Origin: Ilex aquifolium
Taxonomy: Eukaryota > Streptophyta > Magnoliopsida > Aquifoliales > Aquifoliaceae
NCBI GenBank assembly: GCA_951799425.1
Contig: OX637394.1
Location: 33,330,001 to 33,394,000 of the forward strand
Direction of reading: 5' to 3'
DNA: 64,000 bases
How positions within the stretch are numbered: the stretch's first letter is position 1; every line of letters begins with the position of its first letter. Positions 37,848 to 49,227 of the stretch are shown here, in pieces. The position numbers and the translations under genes were made by a program. Under the pieces are notes generated by a model. That model saw nothing but the letters and a program-made list of their open reading frames with translations. It did not search any database and was not told the DNA's origin.

Positions 37848-38095
37848 AGAATCAAAGATGACCTAAAGGGGGGTGGAGGTTACCACAAAGTATGCCACCT
37901 ACCGAAAGAATCAAATATGACCTAAAGGGGGGTGGAGGTTACCACAAAGTATGCCACCTACCGAAAGAATCAAAGATGACCTAAAAGGGGTGGAGGTTAC
38001 CACAAAGTATGCCACCTACCGAAAGAATAAAAGATGACCGAAATGGGGGGTGGAGGTTACCATAAAGTATACCACCTACCGAAAGAATTGTTGGG
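37848..38095 (+). repeat. ~60-bp tandem repeat in solo LTR
   Basis: Four units containing GATGACCTAAAGGGGGGTGG and GCCACCTACCGAAAGAAT lie between the donor-like and acceptor-like sites of the LTR. Confidence 0.9.
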
Positions 38096-38755
38096 AATTA
38101 TTTATGACAATTAATGGTGATTATTTGTATGTGATGCTTGTTTATGCATTTAAGTAATGTTTTTACATAAACTTGAGATCCTTTTTAAAGGTCACTGCTT
38201 TATTTTAAATTATGTATCTATGTTATGTTAAAAATGAGACCGACCGTTTTAAATGCTTTTCTAAACCTTGTATGGGTTTGAGGGAATTTTCTACAGAGCT
38301 TCGTGCTCATCCCCTACCGCTAACATTTTTCAGATTACCCGCTTGAGGAGGACGTAAGAGTCGATGAGCCCGCTACTTGGGAGACTCCACTTGAAGTGAG
38401 TGTGGATCCCGAGGTGGACGCATAGAGCGACCTCCTTTCCTTTTGTACTAGACTAAGACATTCTTTTGGAACATTGTGTAGTCTAGTTTCTTTTGTTTAT
38501 TCCGCTGTGCTACTTTAATTAATTTTTGAGATGTAATAGCCATAATTTGGGCTTATTCTTTTGGATCACTTTGTAAATATTTGTGGATGACAAATGGAGT
38601 CTCGTTTCTTAAGGAATTATATTAGTGCTCTCATGATATGAATGATTTTAGAATGTAATGCCGTCCAGGGTGTGTTTTGGGGCGTTACAAATTAACATTC
38701 AATTCAATAAATTAACATTTCGTTTCGTATAATAAACATTCAATTCATTAAATTA

Positions 38756-41356
38756 TGTAACACCCCGCATTTTATTTTATATATGTATATATATATATAG
38801 TAAATAATTGATGTAAAAATGTGGATATGTGTAGTGATGTGTGTTTGAATTTGGTAGATTGGAAAAGTAGAGATTTAAAATGTTAGTGAAAATAATAGTT
38901 GAAATTTGGTTTTTAATAAGTGAAAATATGAAATTTTAGGTCCTAGAATTTGTATTAAATAGGTTTGGTGTAGAAATATGTGTTGGAGAGGTTTGGGATG
39001 GATTTGGTTGGCTTAGGAATGGATTGGAAATGGAAAAAGGGATGAAACAGGCTGTGAACAGTGCACTGGCTGCAACTTCAAGCGCAATTTCGACCTTAAT
39101 CCAGTCAATATCTCTCAAAACTCAAAACATGAAAGTTGTATAGATCTTTCGTATAATTCCATAGCCTTTTGAATCATCTCAATCGGAGCTTGGATGAGAG
39201 AGTTATGCCCAGATAAAGAAGTGATGTCAAAACAGCCCAATTAGCTTGAACAGTGCACGTGAACAGTGCACTGGCTGCAACTTCAAACCCGATTTAGATC
39301 TTGATTCAGTCAATATCTCTTAAAACTCAAAACATTAAAGTTTTAGAACTCTTTCTTAGCGTTTTATATCATCTTGAATCATCTCAATCGGAGCTCGGAT
39401 GAGAGAGTTATGCCCAGATAACGAAACGATGTCAAAACAACCAATAAACAGTAAAATTCGGGGCAGCTGTGTTTAAAACCCCATTTACATTACATTTTCT
39501 CTCATTTCATACATTCCACTCTCACCAAAAACCTCTTAGAGCCCTAGGAGAAGATAAATCGAAGAAGAAAAGGGAGAAAGAGAGTCTCTAAAGCTTGCGC
39601 TTTGGTTTGAAATTCTTGATTTCAAGGTAGGGGTTTTCTTCCATTCTTGTCCATTAAGGTTAGGGCATAAATATATGTATGTTTTCACTCTCATTCATAT
39701 ATATATATGGTATGAAATACTTGATTCTTGACATTCTTGCAATGATTATAATGTTTTAAACAAATCTATGGTGGAATAACCATTAAATCCTTTTTTCTCA
39801 TCTTCAAACCCTAGGTTTCAAGAGAAAGAGGTTTTTCTTTTGATTTCTCCCATGTTCTCGATTTCAAAACTTTAGTGTTTCATATTGAACAACAAAATGA
39901 TATTTATGATGATCTCTTGTACATTTTCTTATATTGCCCTTTTACAACTATTTGAGAAAATTGGGGGTTTATGGAATTGTTTGTTAATTGAGGAAATTGT
40001 GGATATCGTATTTTTTGTATGGTTGTTTGGAGGAACATGGGTGAGAGGTTCCTTGTAAGGATGCTCATTCCTTCTCAGGAGGTTCCTTGTAAGGATGTTT
40101 TTTTCTTGAATTTGGTCCGTTGGAGATATCACTTGTGAGAATTGGAGATTTTTTTTGGGAATTGCTTGTAAATTGGGGACTTGTGTAATTGTTGGGTATT
40201 TGAGAGAATAGTTGATATTGTATTTATTGTATGGTTGTTGGACGAACATGGGTGAGAGGTTCCTTGTAAGGATGCTCATATCAACGAAACTAAACCTTGA
40301 GGATGAGAGGTTCCTTGTAAGGATGCTCATGCCAAAAGAGGACAGTATGTGATTTTCTCAAGAGGTTCCTTGTAAGGATGCTTGAGAAACCAAACCTTGA
40401 GGGTGAGAGGTTCCTTGTAAGGGTATTCATGCCAAAAGAGGACAGTATGTGATTCTCTCAAGAGGTTCCTTGTAAGGATGCTTGAGAAACCAAATCTTGA
40501 GGGTGAGAGGTTCCTTGTAAGGATGCTCATGCCAAAAGAGGACAGTATGTGATTTTCTCAAGAGGTTCCTTGTAAGGATGCTCGAGAAACCAAACTTTGA
40601 GGGTGAGAGGTTCCTTGTAAGGATGCTCATGCCATGGAGGATAATATTATATCATGTGTGAGAAATGGTTTATATTTTGAAAATGGATGTTTATTAGAAT
40701 TGGTTGTTATTGTTCATTTCTAGTACTATTGCTACTTAAACTTGAGATCTGTTGTAAAATGTCTTTGTTTTACTTCAAAGATTATATATGCTATTTGTGA
40801 AATGAGACTGACCATATTATATGTTTTTATAAACCTTGTTCGAGTTTGGGAGGAATGTTGCTACAGAGCTTAGTGCTCACCCCCTACAAACAACATATTT
40901 CAGGTCTTTGTCTAGAGGAGGAGCTCGGAACTGACGAGCCAGGACATTGGGAAGCTCCCATAGAAGGGAACGTAGATCCCGAGGGAGACGCTTAGTGTTT
41001 TATTTTCTTTTGTGATAAACTAGGAAGTTCCTTTTGAGGCAATGTAAAGTCTAACATTATTTTTATGTTTCCGCTGCCAAGTGTAATTTAATTCTTTTGG
41101 GATGTAGATGCCATTGTTTGACATATTCTTTTGGATAATGCTGTAAGTATTTTTATGAATCAATGGACCCGGTGTGGTCAATGTAGTATAATTGCACAGG
41201 TTGTGTTTTGGGTAGAGCTCCCCGAACAAAGGAGACTCTGCCCGAATTTCGTTAAATTAAGGAACCCCGGTTATTTATGGATTTTTATTAGTTGCTCTCG
41301 TGGTATAAATGGTTTTGGAATGTAATGTCGTCCAGGGTGGTATTTGGGGCGTTACA
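38756..41356 (+). repeat. 5' LTR of chimeric element
   Basis: 2.6 kb. It contains a duplicated GTGCACGTGAACAGTGCAC module (near 39050 and 39255), donor-like AAG|GTAGGGG at 39627, a 100-bp minisatellite (40038-40636), acceptor ATATTTCAG ending at 40903, and the stem-loop at 41210-41243. Confidence 0.94.
40038..40636 (+). repeat. ~100-bp minisatellite with GAGGTTCCTTGTAAGGATGCT core
   Basis: Units contain GAGGTTCCTTGTAAGGATGC about every 50 bases; alternate half-units carry CCAAAAGAGGACAGTATGTG, giving a 100-bp period. The complement reads as a repeated MSILTRNL phrase, which is a by-product of the repeat and not a protein. The same array lies at 45880-46478 and, inverted, at 52350-52770. Confidence 0.93.
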
Positions 41357-41360
41357 AAGT

Positions 41361-41372
41361 TGGTATCAGAGC
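41361..41372 (+). promoter_or_regulatory. Primer-binding site of chimeric element
   Basis: TGGTATCAGAGC, initiator tRNA-Met type, four bases after the LTR end. Confidence 0.92.
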
Positions 41373-41544
41373 CTAGGCTTTAGGTCTTACATGGGAGCTG
41401 TAGGTTATGGATCACCACTAGAGCCTTAGGACTAGGTTGGATAAAAATTCTTGAGTTAGATTTTCACACGTCCTATGTTTTAGATTAAAGTGATAGTGGG
41501 ATGTCTTGTACATCAATGAACTAAGTTGTATATTGATGTGTAAA

Positions 41545-43110
41545 ATGGACGGTGAACGAGGACGAAGACGTGGACGTGAACGAGGACGTGGACGTGAACG
41601 TGGACGTGGACGTGAATGAGGACGAGGACGTGGACGTGTACGTGAACGTGGAAGTGTACGTGAACGTGGATGTGGGTGTGGTCGTGGAGGTTAAGCCAAT
41701 CCACCACCACCGCCACCTCCCGATGCCTTGAATGGCATATATCATTGCTTGAGGGAGCTCACCACTTTGGTACAAAACCAAAATGGGAACAATAACCATA
41801 ATGGTGGAGCTCATCCACTCGCTCAAGTACCAGGCAATGGGAACGGAGACCAAAGGATGATAGCTCATCGGGAATTCTTGAGGTAACGTACACCCAATTT
41901 CCAAGGGAGCTCCAATTATTTGGATACGGATAGGTGGATACGGCGGGTGAAGAAAGTGTGTGACGGCATGGGAGTTGCCGAAGACTTGAGGGTTGGCTTG
42001 GCGACCTCCTTGTTAGAGGGGGAGGCCGACTATTGGCGGGATTCGGTTAAGAGACGGAGGGACACCGATGCTCTCACTTGGGAGGAGTTCGACCGAATCT
42101 TCCAATACAAGTACTTCCCTGAATCAGTCAGAGACCGAATGAAGGCTGATTCCTGCACTACGACAGGGCAGTATGACAGTGGCCGAGTAAGAGAGGAGGT
42201 TTGACGAGCTCTCCCGTTATGCTATGGGATTTATATCTACTGAGGCCGACAGGGCCAAACGCTTTGAGCAGGGATTGAGGCCTGTCATCCGGGAGAAGTT
42301 GGTGCCCCTCAAGATCCAGGAGTATGGGGACCTGGTTGACCTAGCTGCATTGGTGGAGAGAGATATAGAGGACAGCCAGCGGCGACAGAGCTTCCAGAGA
42401 GGAGGTCCGATCAGGACGGACCCTAGCACCAGTGGAGTGCAGCGAGCAGCACCATACCGAAGTCCAGACCAGGCAAGTGGACAGAGACTTCTGACAGCTC
42501 GAGGAGATGAAGTGACTCAGACTAGAACAAGCACTGACCCGCGCCAATGCTTTGCATGCGGAGAGTATGGGCACTTCAAACATAGATGCCCCTCGTTTCC
42601 CCCAAGGACCAAACAAGCAACCGAGCAAGTACCAGCAAACAAGCCACCTCTACAAAGGCCAGCACAGCAGAGACCTCAGATAGCTCGAGGAGCGGGAGGC
42701 GTACCAGAGAGAGTAGGCACGAATGCATGCCAATGCTTTGCCTGTGGAGGTGTTGGGCACTTCAAAGATAATTGTCCATTGCTTTCCACCAAGACCAACC
42801 AAGCAACTGGGCGAGTGAATGCAAACAGGCCACCGCTACGACAGTCATTACCACCACAGAGACTGTTACAAGCTCATGCCCCCGGCGGCGCCAATCAAGG
42901 AAGGGTTTTTTGCTTTGACTCAACCGGAGGAAGATGCCTCCAACGCCGTTGGGGAAGGTATTGTTCTTCTCTACCATTCTTGGGCCCGAATTTTATTGGA
43001 TTCCTATGCGACTCATTCTTTTATACGTACTACAAACGCTGTGGAATTGGGATTGGGTTCCGAGGAGCTAGAACATGCTTTATATGTTGACTTGCCTACG
43101 GGAGAACAGG
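41545..43110 (+). pseudogene. gag: Gag of chimeric element with duplicated zinc knuckle
   Basis: The ATG at 41545 is followed by an expanded GAR/GER codon run (CGTGGACGTGAACG words to about 41690) containing an in-frame TGA. A TAA follows near 41884. The capsid region is readable from 41920 (WIRRVKKVCDGMG, EADYWRDSVKRRRDT) to a one-base loss near 42150 and a TAA in AEYERRF. From 42224 it continues (RAKRFEQGLRPV) through two knuckles, CFACGEYGHFKHRC and CFACGGVGHFKDNC, where the 5814 element has one. A T-run gain at about 42907 shifts the frame into protease. Confidence 0.9.
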
Positions 43111-43167
43111 GGGATACCAGGCTGGTCTGTAAGGGTTACGTGCAAGCGGATTACATTTCAGTTACCA
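42905..43167 (+). pseudogene. Protease N-terminal fragment
   Basis: Reads [32 protein letters not shown] and [14 protein letters not shown], then stops matching protease after ADYISVT at the junction with the insert. The active site is DSYA instead of D-S/T/P-G-A, as in the left copy at 1566-1870. Confidence 0.85.
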
Positions 43168-44180
43168 GTAGGTTTACTTATATATATTTCTTTGACTCTA
43201 AATGTTATATGTATGCTATCCAATCCTTGATTCTTACTATTCTTGAAATTAATGCCATATGGAAAATAATGTGATGGTTGGGTGACCCTTAAATCGCCTG
43301 GCTTGCTACCAAACCCTAGTTTTCAAGAGAAATGTGTTTTTCTCTTGATTTCTCCTTTGTTGATATTTGTTTGTTATTGATTTCAATACGTGATTGTTCC
43401 TTATTTTTAATTCTAAGCTTGATATTCGTTGTTATGGATTTCAAGAAGTGATTGTTCATTTGTTCTTGATTTTCAAGCTTAATATTCATTTGTTCTTGAT
43501 ATCTAAATTTGATATGCACTTGGTAGTGACTATAACCCTTGTGATTCAATTATTCTCAATGTTCAATATTGGATATTCTTTATTCTTGGTTCCAAGACTT
43601 GAGTGTTCTTTTGATCTTGATTTCTAAGCTTCATAATCATTTGTTCTTGATTTCACACCTTGATAGTCGTTTGTTATTGATTTCCATACATGATTGTTCC
43701 GTTAAATCTTAATTTCTCCTTTGTTCATGACTTTCAAGCTTGATACGCTTTTATTCTTGATTTCCAAGCTTAATATTCATGTGTTCTTGATAGCCAAATT
43801 TAATATTCATTTGTTGTTGATTCTAACCCTTGTGATTCATTTATTCTTGATATTCAATACTTGATATTCATTGGTTCTTGATTTCAAGACTTGACATTCA
43901 ATTGCTCTTGATTTCAATACTTGATTTCTCCTTGTCCATGAGTTCAAAACTTGATACTCTTTAGTTCTTGGTTACAAATCTTGATATGCATCTGTTATTG
44001 ACTCCAAGACTCGATTGTTACTTTGTTCTTGATTCCAAAGCTTGATTATTTATTTGTTCCTTAATTCAAAATTCTAACGATTGGTATTGACGAATAAAAT
44101 GGTATTTTCGATGATATTATGTTAATTTTTCTTAAATTATTTCGTTGGAAAAATGTATGTGGATTTGGGTCGCCTAAGAA
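43168..44180 (+). repeat. LTR-leader-like insert with minisatellite in place of RT-RNaseH-integrase core
   Basis: It begins GTAGGTTTACTTATATATATTTC and continues in the order found in LTRs after their GTAGG motif: an AT stretch, TTGATTCTT, a TGGTTGGGTGACCC block, CCCTAGTTTTCAAGAGAAA, then TTGATTTC. Then come about 25 units of TTGTTCTTGATTTCAAGCTT-like words to about 44050. A tail AATAAAATGGTATTTTCGATGATAT resembles the LTR block AACAAAATGATATTTATGATGAT. The inserted DNA is thus LTR leader sequence with an expanded unit. Confidence 0.8.
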
Positions 44181-44565
44181 ATGAGTGTTTAGATTCGGCC
44201 AAAAGGGCAAGTTAGCGCCAAGATATACCGGACCGTTTGAGGTAATCAAAGCGGTAGGCAAGGCGGCATATCAACTTCGACTACCAGCCCAGCTATCCGG
44301 AGTACATGACGTGTTCCACGTATCCATGTTGAGAAGGTGTCACTCGGATGCAACTCCAGTCGTGAACTTGGAGGAGATTGAAATTCAAGACGGAGCAACC
44401 TACGCAGAACAACCGGTAGAAATTCTCGACGCCCAGGAAAAAGTGCTTCGCAACAAAGTTATCAGATTGGTGAAGGTTTTGTGGCAACACCATGGAGTGG
44501 AGGAAGCTACATGGGAACCGGAGCAAGAAATGCGGGAGAAGTATCCATATTTGTTCGCTACTTGA
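44181..44565 (+). pseudogene. Integrase C-terminus with chromodomain-like tail
   Basis: A 126-codon frame can be read: MFRFGQKGKLAPRYTGPFEV, FHVSMLRRC, EIQDGATYAEQPVEILDAQE, and the intact tail HHGVEEATWEPEQEMREKYP, ending TGA at 44563-44565. Unlike the copy at 12647 there is no internal stop. The core with the catalytic D-D-E residues is missing. The reading may survive only because this region overlaps the cis signals needed near the 3' LTR. Confidence 0.85.
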
Positions 44566-46963
44566 GGTAAGTTTCGAGGACGAAACTTTCTTTAAGGGGG
44601 GTGGATTGTAACACCCCGCATTTTATTTTATATATGTATATAGATATATAGTAAATAATTGATGTAAAAATGTGGATATGTGTAGTGATTTGTGTTTGAA
44701 TTTGGTAGATTGGAAAAGTAGAGATTTAAAATGTTAGTAGAAATAATAGTTGAAATTTGGTTTTTAATAAGTGAAAATATGAAATTTTAGGTCCTAGAAT
44801 TTATATTAAATAGGTTTGGTGTAGAAATATGTGTTGGAGAGGTTTGGGATGGATTGGAAATGGAAAAAGGGATGAAACAGGCTGTGAACAGTGCACGTGA
44901 ACAGTGCACTGGCTGCAACTTCAAGCGCGATTTCGACCTTGATGCAGTCAATATCTCTCAAAACTCAAAACATGAAAGTTGTATATCTCTTTCTTAGAAT
45001 TTCATAGCCTTTTGAATCATCTCAATCGGAGCTTGGATGAGAGAGTTATGCCCAGATAAAGAAGTGATGTCAAAACAGCCCAATTAGCTTGAACAGTGCA
45101 CGTGAACAGTGCACTGGCTGCAACTTCAAACCCGATTTAGACCTTGATTCAGTCAATATCTCTCAAAACTCAAAACATGAAAGTTGTAGAACTCTTTCTT
45201 AGCGTTTTATATCATCTTGAATCATCTCAATCGGAGCTCGGATGAGAGAGTTATGCCCAAATAACGAAACGATGTCAAAACAGCCAATGAACAGTAAAAT
45301 TCGGGGCAGCTGTGTTTAAAACCCCATTTACATTACATTTTCTCTCATTTCATACATTCCACTCTCACCACAAACCTCTTAGAGCCCTAGGAGAAGATAA
45401 ATCGAAGAAGAAAAGGGAGAAAGAGAGTCTCTAAAGCTTGCGCTTTGGTTTGAAATTCTTGATTTCAAGGTAGGGGTTTTCTTCCATTCTTGTCCATTGA
45501 GGTTAGGGCATAAATATATGTATGTTTTCACTCTCATTCATATATATATATGGTATGAAATACTTGATTCTTGACATTCTTGCAAAGATTATAATGTTTT
45601 AAACAAATCTATGGTGAAATAACCATTAAATCCTTTTTTCTCATCTTCAAACTCTAGGTTTCAAGAGAAAGGGGTTTTTCTTTTGATTTCTCTCATGTTC
45701 TCGATTTCAAAACTTTAGTGTTTCATATTGAACAACAAAATGATATTTATGATGATCTCTTGTACATTTTCTTATATTGCTCTTTTACAACTACTTGAGA
45801 AAATTAGGGGTTTATGGAATTGTTTGTTAATTGAGGAAATTGTGGATATCGTATTTTTTGTATGGTTGTTTGGAGGAACATGGGTGAGAGGTTCCTTGTA
45901 AGGATGCTCATTCCTTCTCAGGAGGTTCCTTGTAAGGATGTTTTTTTCTTGAATTTGGTCCGTTGGAGATATCACTTGTGAGAATTGGAGATTTTTCTTG
46001 GGAATTGCTTGTAAATTGGGGACTTGTGTAATTGTTGGGTATTTGAGAGAATAGTTGATATTGTATTTATTGTATGGTTGTTGGACGAACATGGGTGAGA
46101 GGTTCCTTGTAAGGATGCTCATATCAACGAAACTAAACCTTGAGGATGAGAGGTTCCTTGTAAGGATGCTCATGCCAAAAGAGGACAGTATGTGATTTTC
46201 TCAAGAGGTTCCTTGTAAGGATGCTTGAGAAACCAAACCTTGAGGGTGAGAGGTTCCTTGTAAGGGTATTCATGCCAAAAGAGGACAGTATGTGATTCTC
46301 TCAAGAGGTTCCTTGTAAGGATGCTTGAGAAACCAAATCTTGAGGGTGAGAGGTTCCTTGTAAGGATGCTCATGCCAAAAGAGGACAGTATGTGATTTTC
46401 TCAAGAGGTTCCTTGTAAGGATGCTCGAGAAACCAAACTTTGAGGGTGAGAGGTTCCTTGTAAGGATGCTCATGCCATGGAGGATAATATTATATCATGT
46501 ATGAGAAATGGTTTATATTTTGAAAATGGATGTTTATTAGAATTGGTTGTTATTGTTCATTTCTAGTACTATTGCTACTTAAACTTGAGATCTGTTGTAA
46601 AATGTCATTGTTTTACTTCAAAGATTATATATGCTATTTGTGAAATGAGACCGACCATTTTATATGTTTTTATAAACCTTGTTCGAGTTTGGGAGGAATG
46701 TTGCTACAGAGCTTAGTGCTCACCCCCTACAAACAACATATTTCAGGTCTTTGTCTAGAGGAGGAGCTCGGAACTGACGAGCCAGGACATTGGGAAGCTC
46801 CCATAGAAGGGAACGTAGATCCCGAGGGAGACGCTTAGTGTTCTATTTTCTTTTGTGATAAACTAGGAAGTTCCTTTTGAGACAATGTAAAGTCTAACAT
46901 TATTTTTATGTTTCCGCTGCCAAGTGTAATTTAATTCTTTTGGGATGTAGATGCCATTGTTTG

Positions 46964-49227
46964 TGTAACACCCCAAAACACACCCTGACCGGCATTACAT
47001 TCTAAAACATTCACATCATGAGAGCACTAAAATAATCCATCAATAAATAAGACTTCATAAAGTCATCCATAAAATTTACAGCATTAACCCAAAAGAATAG
47101 GCCCATTTTGGCCTTTACATTCCAAAACCAGCTAATGTAGCACAGCGGAAATAACAAAAGAAAACTAGGCTTTACAATGTTCAAAATGAATATCCTAGTC
47201 TAGAACAAAAGAAAGTGTCGCTCTAGACGTCCACCTCGGGATCCACACTCCCGTCCAGTGGAGTCTCCCAAGTAGCGGGCTCCTCGACCCCTACGTCCTC
47301 CTCTTGTAGGAAATCTGAAAAATGTTAGCGGTAGGGGGTGAGCACAAAGCTCTGTAGAACAATTCTCTCAAACCCATACAAGGTTTAGAAAAAAAAAAAC
47401 ATTCAAAACGGTCGGTCTCATTTCACAAATATCATACATAAAGATTTTGAATGAAAATAGTGACATTTGAAAAAAGATCTCAAATTTAAACAGTAGCAAT
47501 AATCCATTAAAAGAATAAAGTGAGTTTAGCATCGATAAACAAAATTCCAATTTACGCTATTTAAGAAGGACTTCTCCCCATGCATTGTCCCATACCAATG
47601 CATCGGCAAGAACGACCCAACTCCTGATTTCATGTATTTTTGGTTCATCCCCGTACCATGTATGTTGATTGCTTCCCGTGAATCTACCCAACGATCATAC
47701 CTAGTCCACCAATTCCAACCAACAATCACAAATCTCTTTAGGAAGGGCGTGTACCGTCTCCTACGGCATTGACGAAATCCTCCCAAGGTGTCTAGTATAC
47801 TAACCCTTTTCCTCGATATATATATGTGAACAATAGTGATCGCGGTCACAACAACGATCCACTACGAGCATTAGGCAACCATCTCACCCCCACTGGGATA
47901 GACTAACCTCTAACACTCTACGGCATCTCTCGAAGGTAATCCAAGTCCATCACAACAACCATACAATGAGGAAACCAAGAATATTCACAATTCACAACAA
48001 TTTCCCAAATATAGTAAAAATCCCCAATTTTTCACATTTGTCATGTAATCGAATAATCCAAGAAAATATGCAAGAGATCGTAATCTATATCATTTTGTTA
48101 TACAATATTCAACACTAAAGTTTTGAAATCAAAGACAAAGAATAAATTAGGAGAAAATCCCATTTTCTTCAAAACTCGGGTTCGATTGTGAAAAAGAATG
48201 GTTCCATGGTTACCCAACCACCAAAATGTTTGAAACATGCCCTTTATTGCAAAAATATCAAGAATCATGTACTACATATCATATATATGAGAAGACAAGT
48301 GAGAGACATACATAAATATACAACCCTAGCCTCAATGTGTGAGAAATGAGAGAAAACTCCTACCTCTTAGTTGTAGCTTTAAATACAAGACCCAACCTTC
48401 AAAACATTTTTATTCTCCTTCCTTTTCCTCTTAATTTCCTCCTCCTAGGGTTTCAAGAGATTTGAGTGAGATTGGGTGAAGAAGGGAAGAAAAGGAAATG
48501 GGTATAGAAGTGGAATCTTGAGGAATTGAGGGTTTTGATCTTCACAATTGATGTAAATCTCTCTCTTGGATGTGTTTTTCTCTTCCTCTCTTCTCCTCTC
48601 AAGCTATCTAGGGTTTGGAGTGGTGTAATGAAGACTAAGGAGGTGACAAAAATGTATTTATAGTGGAGGAAAAATCGAGGGTTCGCGAACAGAAAAATTC
48701 GGATTTTTACAGTGGCTACCGGTAGCTGATTTTGGCTACCGGTAGCTCGGACACACGGGACCCTCGACTACCGGTTGGCTACCGGTAGCTGATTTTTACT
48801 GGACCATCGGCTACCGGTTGGCTACCGGTAGCTGATTGTTACTGGACCATCGGCTACCGGTATCTGAATTTGGCTACCGGTAGCTGATTTTGGCTACCGG
48901 TAGTCACTACCCAGATTTTTTTTCTACTTCCACTTCCAATGCAATTTTTGACCCATTTAGAGGTCGAATTGGAAAATTTTCATTAGATACACTTTTGTAG
49001 CTCTAGATGTCTACTATCTACTGTCCAAATTTCAGGTCATTTGGAATTAAGACTAAAAATTTATGTCCAAAGTACTAAGAAGTATTCAATACCCATTTTT
49101 CCCCAATTCTCGCTAAAGTGTATTTTAACTCCAGGACACTTCCTAACTTCCAATACATCTTTACAAATATTGTTTACTATATATATATATATATATACAT
49201 ATATAAAAGAAAATTCGGGGCGTTACA
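46964..49227 (-). mobile_element. Nested solo LTR (subfamily C)
   Basis: 2.26 kb, TGTAACACCCC...CGGGGCGTTACA on +, with target duplication GTTTG (46959-46963 and 49228-49232). Orientation follows from the AAAGAAAATTCGGGGCG end, which is an LTR start inverted. The TATA box complement TATTTATA is at 48655-48662. The leader-intron-like pair on the minus strand is GTAGGA at 48363 to TTTTTCAG at 47315. It lacks the stem-loop block, like the solo LTR at 36653. Confidence 0.93.
48710..48912. promoter_or_regulatory. GGCTACCGGTAGCT palindrome array upstream of TATA box
   Basis: About nine copies of GCTACCGGTAGC or near matches (CTACCGGTTGG, CTACCGGTATC), within 50-250 bp of the TATA box on the minus strand. 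The array lies on the upstream side of that box. Confidence 0.65.

Larger units (their letters stand above)
36653..38689 (+). mobile_element. Solo LTR (subfamily B) with AATTA target duplication
   Basis: TGTAACACCCC...GGGGCGTTACA, 2.04 kb, flanked by AATTA (36648-36652 and 38690-38694), with no internal region. The TATA box TATAAATA is at 37209-37216. Donor-like AAG|GTAGGGG is at 37374 and acceptor ATTTTTCAG ends at 38333. It lacks the stem-loop block present in the A, D and F LTRs. Such solo LTRs arise by recombination between the two LTRs of a full element. Confidence 0.94.

Noticed and set aside
37848..38095. CRISPR-like look of regularly spaced repeats
   Set aside because: Units are contiguous 60-bp tandem copies without unique spacers, in plant DNA.
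41513..41716. Minus-strand HVHVHV-rich frame
   Set aside because: Complement of the arginine/glycine codon run at the start of gag.
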